From Chitinophaga japonensis (GTDB lineage: Bacteria > Bacteroidota > Bacteroidia > Chitinophagales > Chitinophagaceae): a stretch of DNA of 64,000 nucleotides. The stretch lies in NCBI RefSeq assembly GCF_007830125.1, contig NZ_VLLG01000007.1, positions 1 through 64,000 on the forward strand, read 5' to 3'. Position numbers and translations under genes: made by a program. This document shows positions 28,525 through 38,089 of this stretch, piece by piece; within the stretch, counting starts at the first letter, position 1; every line of letters starts with the position of its first letter. Under the pieces are notes generated by a model. That model did not search any database. It saw only the letters and a program-made list of their open reading frames with translations, and was not told where the DNA came from.

Positions 28525-31500
28525 ATGCAAACTGCGTACAAAAACTTACAAGCATGGGCGGGCTGCGGCCTGCTGTTCCTGGCCCTGGTACTGGCCGGGC
28601 AGCGCGCTGCCGCCCAGGCTGCCAAACACCCGTTGTCCGGGAAGGTAACGGCTGCCAAAGACAACAGCCCCCTGCCCGGCGCCAGCGTGGCGATCAAAGG
28701 CACCACCACGGGCGCCATTACAGATGCTACCGGTAACTTTTCCCTCCAGGTAAGCGACAATGATACGCTGGTAGTTTCCCTGATCGGCTTCAGCCGGCAA
28801 CTGGTGCCGGTAAAGGGACAAACCACCCTGACCATTGCACTGGCAGACGGCACTACCGGTCTGGATGAAGTAGTGGTAGTGGGATATGGCACGGAAAAAA
28901 GAAGGCTGAACACCGGCGCTATCGGCAGCGTGAAAGGCGGCGCGCTGGAAGAAACCCATACGCTGCGCGTAGACCAGGCGCTGCAGGGACAGACCGCCGG
29001 CATACAGGTGACCTCCAACTCCGCACAACCGGGCGAGAGCATGAAAGTGCGTATACGCGGTACCGGTACCGTTGGCAATTCCGACCCGCTTTATATCGTG
29101 GACGGCGTGCCCACCACGGATATCAGCTACCTGAACTCCTCTGATGTGGCCTCCATGGATGTGCTGAAAGACGCGGCCTCCGCCGCCATTTACGGCTCCC
29201 GCGCTGCCAACGGCGTAGTGATCATCACCACCAAAAAAGGCCGCAAAGGCAGCATGCAGGTGAGCTATGACGGCTTTTACGGCGTACAGAACCCGGCGCG
29301 CAAGCTGCCGCTGCTGAATGCCCGCGAATTTGCCATTATTATGAACGAGGCCCATATCAACTCCGGTCAGCCCGCCCGCTTTTCGGTGGAACAGATCAAT
29401 GCCCTGGGCAAGGGCACGGACTGGCAGGAAGCGGTGATGAACAAAGATGCGCCTACCACCAGCCATACCATCAGCGTTTCCGGCGGCTCCGAAAAATCCG
29501 TGTACTCTACTTCCCTTTCTTACATGAAGCAGGACGGCACCATCGGTTTCGAGGGACAGTCGCAGTATGAAAGGATCGCGTTCCGCCTGAACTCCGAACA
29601 TAACCTGTACAAGAACATCGTGAAGTTCGGGGAGAACTTTACCTATACGCTTTCCAATAAAAAGGGCATTGGCGTGGGCAATATCTATGATAATACCCTA
29701 CGCTCCATTGTGAATACCAGCCCGCTGTTCCCGGTGTATGACAGCGCCGGCAACTATGCGAAGTCCACCTTCAACCCGCAGGAGGCCAACCCGGTGGCCC
29801 TGATGGATTACCGGAACCAGAACAAGACCAAAACGGACCGCATACTGGGCAATGCCTACCTGGAAGTGTCGCCCATCAAAGGACTAAAGCTGCGCAGCGA
29901 TTTCGGGCTGGACCTGAAATATACGAACCTGAACAGCTTCCTGCCGGTGTATGACCTGGCCGCGAATATCAAGAACGAGCACTCCCGCGCTACCCAGGAC
30001 ATGAACCGCACGACCACCTGGAACTGGGACAACACCATTTCCTACCAGCGTGATTTCGGGAAACATAACGCCAGCATATTACTGGGCACCACTGCCAACG
30101 AAACGAATGCCTTCTATGTGAACGGTTACCGGGAAGATGTGACCATACCGGACCTGGACCATGGCATTATAGACAACGGCACCGGCACACAACGGATATT
30201 TGGCGGCCGCAGCGAAGATGCGCTGCTCTCCTACTTCGGGCGTGTGACCTATAACTACGCGGAGAAGTACATGCTCACGGCCATCCTGCGCCGGGACGGC
30301 TCTACGAAGTTCGGCGCCAACAACCGCTTCGGTAACTTCCCTTCTGTATCCGCCGGCTGGGTGGCCAGCAACGAGTCTTTCATGAAAACAAAGTGGCTGG
30401 ACTTCCTGAAACTGCGCGCCAGTTGGGGACAGAACGGTAACCTGCCGGCGGTGTACGCCTATAACAACATCGAGAGCAGCCGCTTCCTGTACATGGCTAC
30501 CATCACTTCCTCTTACCTGGATTATTATTTCGGCAGCGATGACACCAAGTACGTAGGCTCCGCCCCGGACCGCGTACCCAATCCCAACCTGCTCTGGGAA
30601 ACCTCCGAGCAGCTCAACTTTGGCATCGACGCGCAACTGCTGCAGGATTTCAGCCTGACAGTAGACTGGTACCGCAAGACCACCAAGGACTGGATCATTA
30701 CTGCACCGGTGCCGGCTATTGCCGGTACGGAGCCGCCTACCATCAACGGCGGCAGTGTAAAGAACCAGGGCGTGGAAATAGCGCTGGGCTACAGCCACAA
30801 CTTTGGCGACCTGAGCCTGGGCGTAAATGCCAACGCTACTTTCAACAAGAATGAAGTAATAGACGTACCCAACGCGGAAAAGATCATACCCGGCGAAAAG
30901 GACGTGCCCTATGTAGGTATTGATGAAATATACCGCACGCAGAAAGGCTACCCGGTAGGCTATTTCTACGGCCTGCGGACGGACGGCATCTTCCAGAACG
31001 AAGCGGAAGTGCAAAGCTATACCAGCAAGGAAGGCAGCCTGATACAGCCGCTGGCCAGACCCGGCGATGTGCGCTTTGTGGACCTGAACGGCGACGGTGT
31101 GATCGACAGCCGGGACAAGACCATGATCGGCAACCCGAACCCGGACCTGAGCTACGGGCTCAATATCAGCCTGGGATATAAAGGCTTTGACCTTTCCGTA
31201 TTCCTGTACGGGGTGTCCGGCAACCAGGTATTTGACGGTATCCGTGACTTTGCCAGCCCGCTGAGCAACTATACTACGGCCATCCTGGGACGCTGGCACG
31301 GGGAAGGCACTTCCAACACGCTGCCGCGTGTAACGCTGGCCGACGAGGGTAACCAGAACTGGACCCGCTCTTCGGACCTGTTCATCAAGGACGCTTCTTT
31401 CCTGCGCGTGCGCAGCATTAACCTGGGTTATGACCTGAAAAAGGTATTGCTGCAGCAGCTCCCGGTACAACAGTTACGGCTGTACGTTTCCGGGTCCAAC

Positions 31501-31635
31501 CTGTTTACGTTCACGAAATACAAAGGCATGGACCCCGAAGTGGGTTATGGCCCCTATCCCTGGGTATCCGGTGTGGACGTAGGCACTTATCCGCAGCCCA
31601 GGACCGTGATCGTAGGACTGAATGCCAGGTTTTAA
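28525..31635 (+). CDS. SusC/RagA-like TonB-dependent outer membrane transporter (locus 1)
   Basis: A 1036-residue TonB-linked outer membrane protein. Signal peptide about 1-32 (cleavage after AAAQA), then a carboxypeptidase-D-like regulatory domain (PLSGKVTAAKD ... GATVA-type strands). The SusC signature LDEVVVVGYGTEKR follows, then a plug domain with VRIRGTGTVGNSDPLYIVDG, and a 22-strand barrel ending in the aromatic C-terminus LNARF. It imports oligosaccharides captured by SusD and the surface lipoprotein, using the proton-motive force through TonB/ExbBD. It lies 57 nt after the GH31 gene and 20 nt before susD. Confidence 0.96.
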   Translation: MQTAYKNLQAWAGCGLLFLALVLAGQRAAAQAAKHPLSGKVTAAKDNSPLPGASVAIKGTTTGAITDATGNFSLQVSDNDTLVVSLIGFSRQLVPVKGQTTLTIALADGTTGLDEVVVVGYGTEKRRLNTGAIGSVKGGALEETHTLRVDQALQGQTAGIQVTSNSAQPGESMKVRIRGTGTVGNSDPLYIVDGVPTTDISYLNSSDVASMDVLKDAASAAIYGSRAANGVVIITTKKGRKGSMQVSYDGFYGVQNPARKLPLLNAREFAIIMNEAHINSGQPARFSVEQINALGKGTDWQEAVMNKDAPTTSHTISVSGGSEKSVYSTSLSYMKQDGTIGFEGQSQYERIAFRLNSEHNLYKNIVKFGENFTYTLSNKKGIGVGNIYDNTLRSIVNTSPLFPVYDSAGNYAKSTFNPQEANPVALMDYRNQNKTKTDRILGNAYLEVSPIKGLKLRSDFGLDLKYTNLNSFLPVYDLAANIKNEHSRATQDMNRTTTWNWDNTISYQRDFGKHNASILLGTTANETNAFYVNGYREDVTIPDLDHGIIDNGTGTQRIFGGRSEDALLSYFGRVTYNYAEKYMLTAILRRDGSTKFGANNRFGNFPSVSAGWVASNESFMKTKWLDFLKLRASWGQNGNLPAVYAYNNIESSRFLYMATITSSYLDYYFGSDDTKYVGSAPDRVPNPNLLWETSEQLNFGIDAQLLQDFSLTVDWYRKTTKDWIITAPVPAIAGTEPPTINGGSVKNQGVEIALGYSHNFGDLSLGVNANATFNKNEVIDVPNAEKIIPGEKDVPYVGIDEIYRTQKGYPVGYFYGLRTDGIFQNEAEVQSYTSKEGSLIQPLARPGDVRFVDLNGDGVIDSRDKTMIGNPNPDLSYGLNISLGYKGFDLSVFLYGVSGNQVFDGIRDFASPLSNYTTAILGRWHGEGTSNTLPRVTLADEGNQNWTRSSDLFIKDASFLRVRSINLGYDLKKVLLQQLPVQQLRLYVSGSNLFTFTKYKGMDPEVGYGPYPWVSGVDVGTYPQPRTVIVGLNARF

Positions 31636-31655
31636 ACTTCAAAACAACAACGTTT

Positions 31656-33224
31656 ATGCAACTGAAAAAGATCATCGTATCTGCCATTATACTGACCACT
31701 GCCCTGTCCTGCAGCAAGAGCTTCCTGGAGCGGGAGCCGATAGACCGGATAGTGGAAGAGACCTTTTATAAAACACCCAAAGATGCCCTGGAGGCGCTGG
31801 TAGCTGTATACGACGGGCTGCAGCAGGGCGCCGGCGATCAAAACATCCAGCTGGTAAGCGAGATCGTGAGCGACAACTGCTTTGGCGGCGGCGGGGAATC
31901 GGACCTGACCTGGAGAAGATGGGACCGGTTTGAGAACGGCAATAACCAGAACCTGGACAACTGGACCAAAGCCTATACCGGCATTTACCGGGCCAACCTG
32001 CTGCTGAGCAAAGTGGACGGCGTAAACTGGGGCAGCGATACCACGCTGAAAGTTCGCTATACTGCCGAAGCCCGCTTCCTGCGCGCGTATTTCTACTTTG
32101 ACCTGGTGCGCATGTTCGGTCATGTACCGCTGGTAACCGAGCCACTGCTACCCGGCCAGTACAATGTACCGCAGGCCCAGCCGGCGGATGTGTACCGGCT
32201 GATAGCGGAGGACCTTCAATATGCCGCCGATAATTTAGCTGCCACACCCTACGGCGCCATATCATCTGCGGAATACGGCCGCGTGACCAAATGGGCGGCG
32301 GAAGCGCTGCTGGGCCGCGTGTTCCTGTACTATACCGGTTACTATAATCAGCCGGACATAGCCGGCGCCGTTACCAAACAGGAAGTGCGCACGTATATCG
32401 ATGACGTGATCAATGCCAGCGGCTACGGGCTGGTAGACTCATTCCCCCGCCTGTGGCAGGCATCGCTGGGCAGCTTTGCCGGGGAAGACAACCAGGAGAC
32501 CGTATTTGCCGTAAAGTATACCTACAAGGGGCTGGGCGACTGGAACAATCATGATGGCAACCGTATGCAGGTAATGATCGGGTTCCGCAATGGCGCCGTG
32601 CCGCCCTATTACCAGGGTTGGGGCGCTGCGCCGGTGAACCCCAGCCTCTGGGCAGCTTATGAAGCCGGCGATACCCGGCGGGGCGGCTCCATCATTTCCG
32701 TGGAAGCAGAAAACCTCACTTATACGGAAACATACCCGCAGAAAACGGGCTTTATGTGGAAGAAGTACATGCCCATGGTGGACCTGAAACCGGAGGACCA
32801 GGGAGGCAATTTCCAGATAGACAATTTCTATGATTACGTGGCCATTCGCTTTGCCGATGTATTGCTGATGGGCGCAGAGCTGAACCTGGATGGTGACCTG
32901 GGCAAGGCGCAGGCCTACTATGACCGGGTGCGGGACCGGGCCTTCCTGGACCAAAGCCACCGCAGAACATTAACACCGGATGCCAACGGCAAAAAGCTGA
33001 TCATGGAAGAACGCCGCCTGGAGCTGGCGCTGGAAGGGCACCGCTACTGGGACCTGCTGCGCCAGGGCGTGTCTGCCGCCAAACAGGCGATAGATAACAA
33101 CGCCGGGAACGCACAGTTCAACGTCACCTTCCGGCCGGAAACACAGGGCCTGTTCCAGATACCGCAACAGGAGCTGAACCTGTCCAACGGCACCCTGCAG
33201 CAAAACACGGGATGGAATCAGTAG
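31656..33224 (+). CDS. SusD/RagB-like outer membrane lipoprotein (locus 1)
   Basis: A 522-residue surface lipoprotein. The signal peptide ends at a lipobox with acylated Cys19 (TALSC), followed by SKSFLEREPID, the usual SusD start. The TPR-like helical core includes AEARFLRAYFYFDLVRMFGHVPLV, the most conserved SusD segment, and the C-terminal LIMEERRLELALEGHRYWDLLR. SusD acts as the lid of the SusC barrel and binds the glycan. It is 20 nt downstream of the SusC gene, so the pair is cotranscribed. Confidence 0.96.
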   Translation: MQLKKIIVSAIILTTALSCSKSFLEREPIDRIVEETFYKTPKDALEALVAVYDGLQQGAGDQNIQLVSEIVSDNCFGGGGESDLTWRRWDRFENGNNQNLDNWTKAYTGIYRANLLLSKVDGVNWGSDTTLKVRYTAEARFLRAYFYFDLVRMFGHVPLVTEPLLPGQYNVPQAQPADVYRLIAEDLQYAADNLAATPYGAISSAEYGRVTKWAAEALLGRVFLYYTGYYNQPDIAGAVTKQEVRTYIDDVINASGYGLVDSFPRLWQASLGSFAGEDNQETVFAVKYTYKGLGDWNNHDGNRMQVMIGFRNGAVPPYYQGWGAAPVNPSLWAAYEAGDTRRGGSIISVEAENLTYTETYPQKTGFMWKKYMPMVDLKPEDQGGNFQIDNFYDYVAIRFADVLLMGAELNLDGDLGKAQAYYDRVRDRAFLDQSHRRTLTPDANGKKLIMEERRLELALEGHRYWDLLRQGVSAAKQAIDNNAGNAQFNVTFRPETQGLFQIPQQELNLSNGTLQQNTGWNQ

Positions 33225-33273
33225 GAAGTGAGAAGTGAGAAGTAAGATGTAGGAGGTAGAATGCGGGAGGTAA
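33225..33273. repeat. Degenerate 7-bp tandem repeat after susD
   Basis: Seven adjacent heptamers follow directly after the SusD stop codon: GAAGTGA, GAAGTGA, GAAGTAA, GATGTAG, GAGGTAG, AATGCGG, GAGGTAA. The consensus is GARGTRR. The block sits between susD and the downstream lipoprotein gene within the operon and has no coding sense. I see no second copy in the window. Confidence 0.8.
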
Positions 33274-33305
33274 GAAACAATACAATGACTGAAAAATAGT
33301 AACCA

Positions 33306-34082
33306 ATGAAATTTAGCACCACATACTTTAAAAATATGCTTGCAGCCTGTCTGGCACTGTGTGGCCTGGCTGCCTGCGATCCGCAGGAGGACCGGGACAA
33401 CCTGCCTACCCCCCTGCAGGCCTCGGCCCTGGATTTTTCCGTGACCCAGCAACAGGGGTATGACAACGTGATCTACCTGGAGAACCGCACCAAAGGCGTG
33501 ATCCCCTACTGGGACTACGGCACGGGCATTTCCAACAAGGAAAGGGATACCATTAACATTCCTTTTGCGGGCAGCTTTTACATCCGCTTTGTGGCCTACA
33601 CCAGCGGCGGGCCTGTAAAAGACTCTGTGCAGATCCAGGTATCGGAGAACGATGCCAATTATTTCAGCAGTCCCATGTGGAACCTGCTGACCAACGGGGA
33701 CGCCGGCAAAACCTGGGTATGGGCTATGGACACGCCGGGCGGCGCACCATACGGCAACGGCTCCGGCACCGCTACTGCACCTGAATGGTGGAAGCCTACC
33801 CCGGCAGACGTGGTATCCTGGGATGTGGCGGACGATGAAATGACCTTTGACCTGAACGGGGCGGCCAACTACACCAAAGTAACGCCTACCGGTACTACGA
33901 AGGGACTGTTTGTGCTGGACACGCTGAACCGGACCCTCAAGATACTGGGCTCCGATATCAGCTATGGCGCCAGCATTACCTATGTAGTGGTAACGCTGAA
34001 CGAGAACGAGTTGACGCTGGCGCAGCAAGGTGACGGATGGCGGAACCTGTGGATGTTCAAACGCAAGGGATTTAATTACTAG
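33306..34082 (+). CDS. Surface lipoprotein of locus 1, likely glycan-binding
   Basis: A 258-residue lipoprotein with acylated Cys24 (GLAAC) followed by an acidic DPQEDRD stretch, which fits the surface-export signal of Bacteroidota lipoproteins. Residues 40-120 look like a PKD/Ig-like beta domain (ENRTKGVIPYWDYG); residues 125-258 are rich in Trp, Gly and Asn (EWWKPTPADVVSWD). By position after SusC/D it should be a SusE/SusF-type glycan-binding protein, although I do not recognise the exact family. It is the last gene of the plus-strand operon, followed by hairpins at 34135-34156 and 34178-34218. Confidence 0.85.
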   Translation: MKFSTTYFKNMLAACLALCGLAACDPQEDRDNLPTPLQASALDFSVTQQQGYDNVIYLENRTKGVIPYWDYGTGISNKERDTINIPFAGSFYIRFVAYTSGGPVKDSVQIQVSENDANYFSSPMWNLLTNGDAGKTWVWAMDTPGGAPYGNGSGTATAPEWWKPTPADVVSWDVADDEMTFDLNGAANYTKVTPTGTTKGLFVLDTLNRTLKILGSDISYGASITYVVVTLNENELTLAQQGDGWRNLWMFKRKGFNY

Positions 34083-34134
34083 ACGATATTATATTTCACG
34101 AGGTTTTAGTTTAAATATGAATAATGCAATAAAG

Positions 34135-34156
34135 ACCGGGGTTGTCCAGCCCCGGT
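34135..34156 (+). terminator. GC-rich hairpin without T-run downstream of locus 1
   Basis: Arms ACCGGGG (34135-34141) and CCCCGGT (34150-34156) form a stable stem. No T-run follows, so this may assist the stronger terminator just downstream or protect the mRNA 3' end. Confidence 0.5.
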
Positions 34157-34177
34157 AGCATTTAACACGTTAAGGAC

Positions 34178-34218
34178 AAAAAAAGCGCCGCTCTTTCCAG
34201 GGCGGCGCTGCTTTTTTT
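34178..34218. terminator. Bidirectional intrinsic terminator between the convergent loci
   Basis: Arms AGCGCCGC (34184-34191) and GCGGCGCT (34202-34209) are flanked by a run of A on the left and seven T on the right. It can therefore end transcription from both the plus-strand locus 1 and the minus-strand locus 2, whose last gene stops at 34234. Confidence 0.85.
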
Positions 34219-34233
34219 AAATACATTTCCCCC

Positions 34234-37011
34234 TTACATCCTCCTCAACGGCACCAGCCTCACCGGCCCCAGCAAGCCGGAAGGTACCGGCGCCCAGTCT
34301 GCCGCAGAAAAGGGTTTATAAAACACGTTCACAAAATTGATCTCGTAAAAGATACGCCATTCCTTTCCCTTCCTATCATAATCGGCTATACGGTTAGCGG
34401 GCAGGTTGATCACTTCTACTTCCAGGGTATTCCTGCCGGGCTGCAGGTAGCGGCCTATGCGGGTGCTGAAAGGCAGCGCCCAGAGCGTATCCAGGGCCTG
34501 CCCGTTGAGACGGATGGCGGCGCTTTCGCGCACCGTACCCAGGTCCAGCAGCCAATCGTCTGCACGGGTGGCCGGCATGTTGAAAGTGATGCGGTAGCGC
34601 CCGGCCCCGGCATATACTTTGGCGGCGCTGTCCGGCAGCAGGGTCCAGGAATAGAGACTGTCCAGTGTGAAGGTTTGAGCGATGGCAGGCTCGCTATCTG
34701 TAAAGAATAATTCCCAGGGACCGCTGAGGGGCTGCGGCGGGCCGGCAGGCTGATGGTAAGCCCAGGCAGGGCCCTGCAGGGTATGCGCAGTATCTGTTTG
34801 AATAATAACAGACTGGCCGGCCTTTAGCTGCAGGTATACCGCGGACTGGCCATCCTGCTGACGTATGCGGGCAATGCCGCTCTGGCCCGTGTAGGCGTCA
34901 AACAGCGCGGCGGACTGCAGGGGCGTAGCCAGTGGCAGCCAACCGTCAAAATCCTGCGCCTGCTGGTTGGCAATGAAATAGTAATAGCCGGAGGCGTGGC
35001 GGCGGCGGGTGTAGCGGAGCCCGGTGTCCACCAGGGTTTCCCGGGGCACGGGCACCAGCGGCATGGCCTCTCTGGCGACCGTGGCGGCGATGATGCGGCC
35101 TTTGCCCAAACGAGCAACTTTGTTGCCGGTAAAGGAAAGCCTGCCCAACTGTTGTTTCAACTCCTGTAGCTGCCGGCGGCGCTGCACATACTGCTCCAGG
35201 CCCGGCACATCCTCCGGCAACTGCTGCAGGAATACCACGGTAGCGCCCTGCTTTGCAAGGTCCAGCAAGCGCTCCAGGGTAGATAAGGGCATATATTTGC
35301 AGGCGGGCACCACAATGGTCTTATAGCGGTTGCCCGGCGTATATATCTCACCGTTATTGGCTTTGGCCTGCTGCAAAAGCCGGTCTGAAATAAAGTCCAC
35401 TCCATACCCATTATCCACCAGCGCCGTAGCGGCGTCGTAGAAAGGAAAGGGCTTCATCCACTCCTCCGTTTTGCCGATCACGAACTGGTAGTAGGGTCCG
35501 TTCATGGGCGACTGCCACACATCGTACACCGGCCAGTAGAGCAGCACGTTATTGTCTGCCTGCCCGGCCTGCAGAAAGGACTGCACCCGGGTAATGTAGC
35601 TGCTGAAAGCCGGCATGTAACGCCAGAAAGTATTGTACGGGGAAAACGCTACGGAGGCGTAGAACAGCCAGCCCGGCCAGGGCGCATCCTTCGGGGAATA
35701 GGGCGTGCCGTGGAACAGCACATGGTTCACGCCGGAGAGCAGGAGATTGTCCAGCTCCGGGCGGCACTGGGACAGGGCGGTTTTAAAATGTTCGGTGAGC
35801 CAGGTGAAGGTTTCTGCAGATACCAGCTTTTTACCCGTGATATGCGCGGCGGAAGCGGCAAAGCGTAGCATCATGGGATTGGACTCCGTGTGGCGTATTT
35901 CGCTGCTGTCTATCCGCAAGCCGGGGATATTGAAATGGGTGGTGCCGAAGGATTCGCATTCCGGCACGTCCACGGCCGCATACAGGTCCAGCAGGTTGGC
36001 CGGGGAGCCGTGGGCCTGGTTGCGGGTAGTGCTGCCCATACGGTGCGCCCAGTCCGTCCAGTTGCGGGTGAAATTCTCCAGCAGCATATCGGATAAGGTT
36101 ACACGATAATCACTGATCACGCGGCGCACGGTATCGGGATTACCCTGGCCCAGGAAAGCGGGCAGGTAGTTTTCCAGGCGATAGCCCCTGCGGCGGGAAA
36201 ATTCCTGCAGCAGGTCGGCAGACCAGTCTGCTCCAAACACCTCATAGGAGTCATTGAAAAAGGTATGTGGAGCCGGTGTGTGTGTTTGCTCAAATGCTTT
36301 GGTGAAGCCTTCCAGGTAACTGTTGACCACCCTTTCAGAAAAGTGGTCCATTACCCAGCCTTCACCGCCGGGGGAAGCGCGTTTCACCTTTTGGCCGGTT
36401 TTGCCATTGAACAGGGCTACCAGGTGCCAGGAGCCGGGAGGCGCCGTCCAGTCCAGCACACCGCCCGCTCCCACTTTATCCGTGAGGTCCAGGCGCGCGC
36501 CATCCTTACCGTAGGCCATCAGCACTTCCAGCGGAGCAGGCTGCTGCGTACGGCCCGCATAGCGTACCGGCTCCCGCAGGCGCTGGCCACGCTGCAAGGT
36601 ATATTCTTCAAAATATACTTTACCGGCCGCATCCTTCTGCGGGATGCCCGGCCCGCCAAAAGGCCAGCCGGTGCCGGTGTTCATATCCACGCCCATGCCT
36701 AAACGCCGGGATTCCTGTATGGTGTAGTCCAGCATCTGCATCCACAGCGGCGATAAAAAATCGATGAACTTGTGCTCAAACCCTTTGGTACCGTAGATGG
36801 GCGTGATCTCCACGCCGCCCAGGCCGGCCCGCTGCAGCTCCTGCAGGTTCCAGGCCAGTCCCGGTGTATCCACCGCGTTGCCCAGCCACCACCAGCGCGT
36901 CCAGGGCTTTGCATCGCGGGTCACCGGGGGCCAGCGGAGCGCCTGGCTGTTGGCAGTTAAACAGATCGTGAGCAGGCAGAGCGTCCATAAACCGGTTCTT
37001 TTCATCAGCAT
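34234..37011 (-). CDS. GH106-type alpha-L-rhamnosidase
   Basis: A 925-residue secreted protein with signal peptide 1-22 (cleavage after ANSQA). The start of the mature protein (PWTRWWWLGNAVD, then AGLGGVEITPIYGTKG and GVDMNTGTGWPFGG) is the hallmark of family GH106 alpha-L-rhamnosidases. FNDSYEVFGADW, VSAETFTW and SGVNHVLFHGTPYSP belong to the catalytic barrel, and C-terminal beta domains finish the protein. GH106 enzymes remove rhamnose by inversion. It is the last gene of the minus-strand locus, 8 nt after the beta-propeller glycosidase gene. The alternative start MKRT two codons in is equally good. It suggests a rhamnose-decorated substrate. Confidence 0.88.
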   Translation of the reverse strand: MLMKRTGLWTLCLLTICLTANSQALRWPPVTRDAKPWTRWWWLGNAVDTPGLAWNLQELQRAGLGGVEITPIYGTKGFEHKFIDFLSPLWMQMLDYTIQESRRLGMGVDMNTGTGWPFGGPGIPQKDAAGKVYFEEYTLQRGQRLREPVRYAGRTQQPAPLEVLMAYGKDGARLDLTDKVGAGGVLDWTAPPGSWHLVALFNGKTGQKVKRASPGGEGWVMDHFSERVVNSYLEGFTKAFEQTHTPAPHTFFNDSYEVFGADWSADLLQEFSRRRGYRLENYLPAFLGQGNPDTVRRVISDYRVTLSDMLLENFTRNWTDWAHRMGSTTRNQAHGSPANLLDLYAAVDVPECESFGTTHFNIPGLRIDSSEIRHTESNPMMLRFAASAAHITGKKLVSAETFTWLTEHFKTALSQCRPELDNLLLSGVNHVLFHGTPYSPKDAPWPGWLFYASVAFSPYNTFWRYMPAFSSYITRVQSFLQAGQADNNVLLYWPVYDVWQSPMNGPYYQFVIGKTEEWMKPFPFYDAATALVDNGYGVDFISDRLLQQAKANNGEIYTPGNRYKTIVVPACKYMPLSTLERLLDLAKQGATVVFLQQLPEDVPGLEQYVQRRRQLQELKQQLGRLSFTGNKVARLGKGRIIAATVAREAMPLVPVPRETLVDTGLRYTRRRHASGYYYFIANQQAQDFDGWLPLATPLQSAALFDAYTGQSGIARIRQQDGQSAVYLQLKAGQSVIIQTDTAHTLQGPAWAYHQPAGPPQPLSGPWELFFTDSEPAIAQTFTLDSLYSWTLLPDSAAKVYAGAGRYRITFNMPATRADDWLLDLGTVRESAAIRLNGQALDTLWALPFSTRIGRYLQPGRNTLEVEVINLPANRIADYDRKGKEWRIFYEINFVNVFYKPFSAADWAPVPSGLLGPVRLVPLRRM

Positions 37012-37019
37012 GGTGGTCG

Positions 37020-38075
37020 TTATTTTATCCTGAATATAAAAGCGGAAGCGGTCATATACCGTCCGCCCTGGGCAGCGGTGAACATATAGGCGGGCTTGCC
37101 GTCCTTCATCAGCAACTGCGGTCGCTCAAAGCGGCCATAACGTTTGAGGTGCGGGGCCGGCGGCGGCTCCTGTATGTAATGCGCGGCATCGTAGTAGGCA
37201 ATGGAAGGGTCAGACCAGTGCAGGCCGTCCTTCGCATCCATGTACAGCCCTGCTTTATGGCTGAACACCCCCATATCCCGGGCCAGCATGTTAAAGCGGT
37301 CCTGCCCGTACCAGGCAAAAGCGTCTTCCAGCTGCGTGTTGTTGCCCAGGTGGGAGAAATCAATGACCGGGTTGTCCTCATATTTTCGATAAGGCCCTTC
37401 CGGCTTGTCCGCAATTGCCAGGCCATACTTGCGGTTACCGCGGATGGGGCCTTTCTGCTGCTCATAGTCCGCCGTGTTCCAGGACTTGTAATACAACCAG
37501 TACTGGCCATTGGGGTGCTGTACCAGGGAGGGGTTGGTAGTACAGTGATCGTCCCAGGCGCCGCTGGGGCCGGCTTCCAGCAAAGGTTGCTCACCGCGCC
37601 GCCAGGGGCCAAAAGGTGAGTCTGCCACGGCCAGGCCTACACGCTTGGTATTGGTGCGGCCGTTGGAATTGCCCATATAAAAAAGGTAATAGCGGTCGCC
37701 GATCTTCTGAATGTGAGGGTTGTGGCAGGTAGTGGCATCCCAGTGCCCCGGGCCGCGGGGCGACAGCACCGTCTGCACAAATTCGAAAGGCGATTCCGGG
37801 TCGTCGGCGACTGCATGCGCAATCTCCGAACAATTGATCCAGCCACCCATGCCGCGGGCTGCAGGCCAGCGGGAAAAGAATACGTGCACCTTGCCATCCG
37901 GCCCCAGCAAGGGGCTGTTACACCACACGTACCAGTCTTTCATTTCCAGCGCGCGCCCTACCGGCTGCAGGCGTTTACAAAAAGCGGACACCGGGTCTTC
38001 GCTGCTCCCGAAAGCGCTTAGCCTGCTGAACAGGAATGATGCGCCCATGCCTGTGATAAATGCCCTTCTGTTCAT
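37020..38075 (-). CDS. Five-bladed beta-propeller glycoside hydrolase (GH43/GH117-like)
   Basis: A 351-residue protein with a Tat-like or Sec signal (NRRAFITGMGASFLF). The repeated blade signatures of clan GH-F-like propellers are visible: YVWCNSPLLGPDGKVHVFFSRW, then HWDATTCHNPHI, YYLFYMGNSNG, and QYWLYYKSWNT. LEDAFAWYGQDRFNMLARDM fits a central catalytic or binding blade. Families GH43 and GH117 both have this fold; which applies, and whether arabinose, xylose, galactose or another sugar is cut, cannot be told. It lies 14 nt downstream of the SusD gene and 8 nt before GH106. Confidence 0.78.
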   Translation of the reverse strand: MNRRAFITGMGASFLFSRLSAFGSSEDPVSAFCKRLQPVGRALEMKDWYVWCNSPLLGPDGKVHVFFSRWPAARGMGGWINCSEIAHAVADDPESPFEFVQTVLSPRGPGHWDATTCHNPHIQKIGDRYYLFYMGNSNGRTNTKRVGLAVADSPFGPWRRGEQPLLEAGPSGAWDDHCTTNPSLVQHPNGQYWLYYKSWNTADYEQQKGPIRGNRKYGLAIADKPEGPYRKYEDNPVIDFSHLGNNTQLEDAFAWYGQDRFNMLARDMGVFSHKAGLYMDAKDGLHWSDPSIAYYDAAHYIQEPPPAPHLKRYGRFERPQLLMKDGKPAYMFTAAQGGRYMTASAFIFRIK

Positions 38076-38089
38076 CGTTATTTAAATTA

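Noticed and set aside
30079..31470. 463-codon minus-strand frame opposite SusC of locus 1
   Set aside because: Antisense shadow; the plus strand encodes the barrel and its C-terminal aromatic residue.
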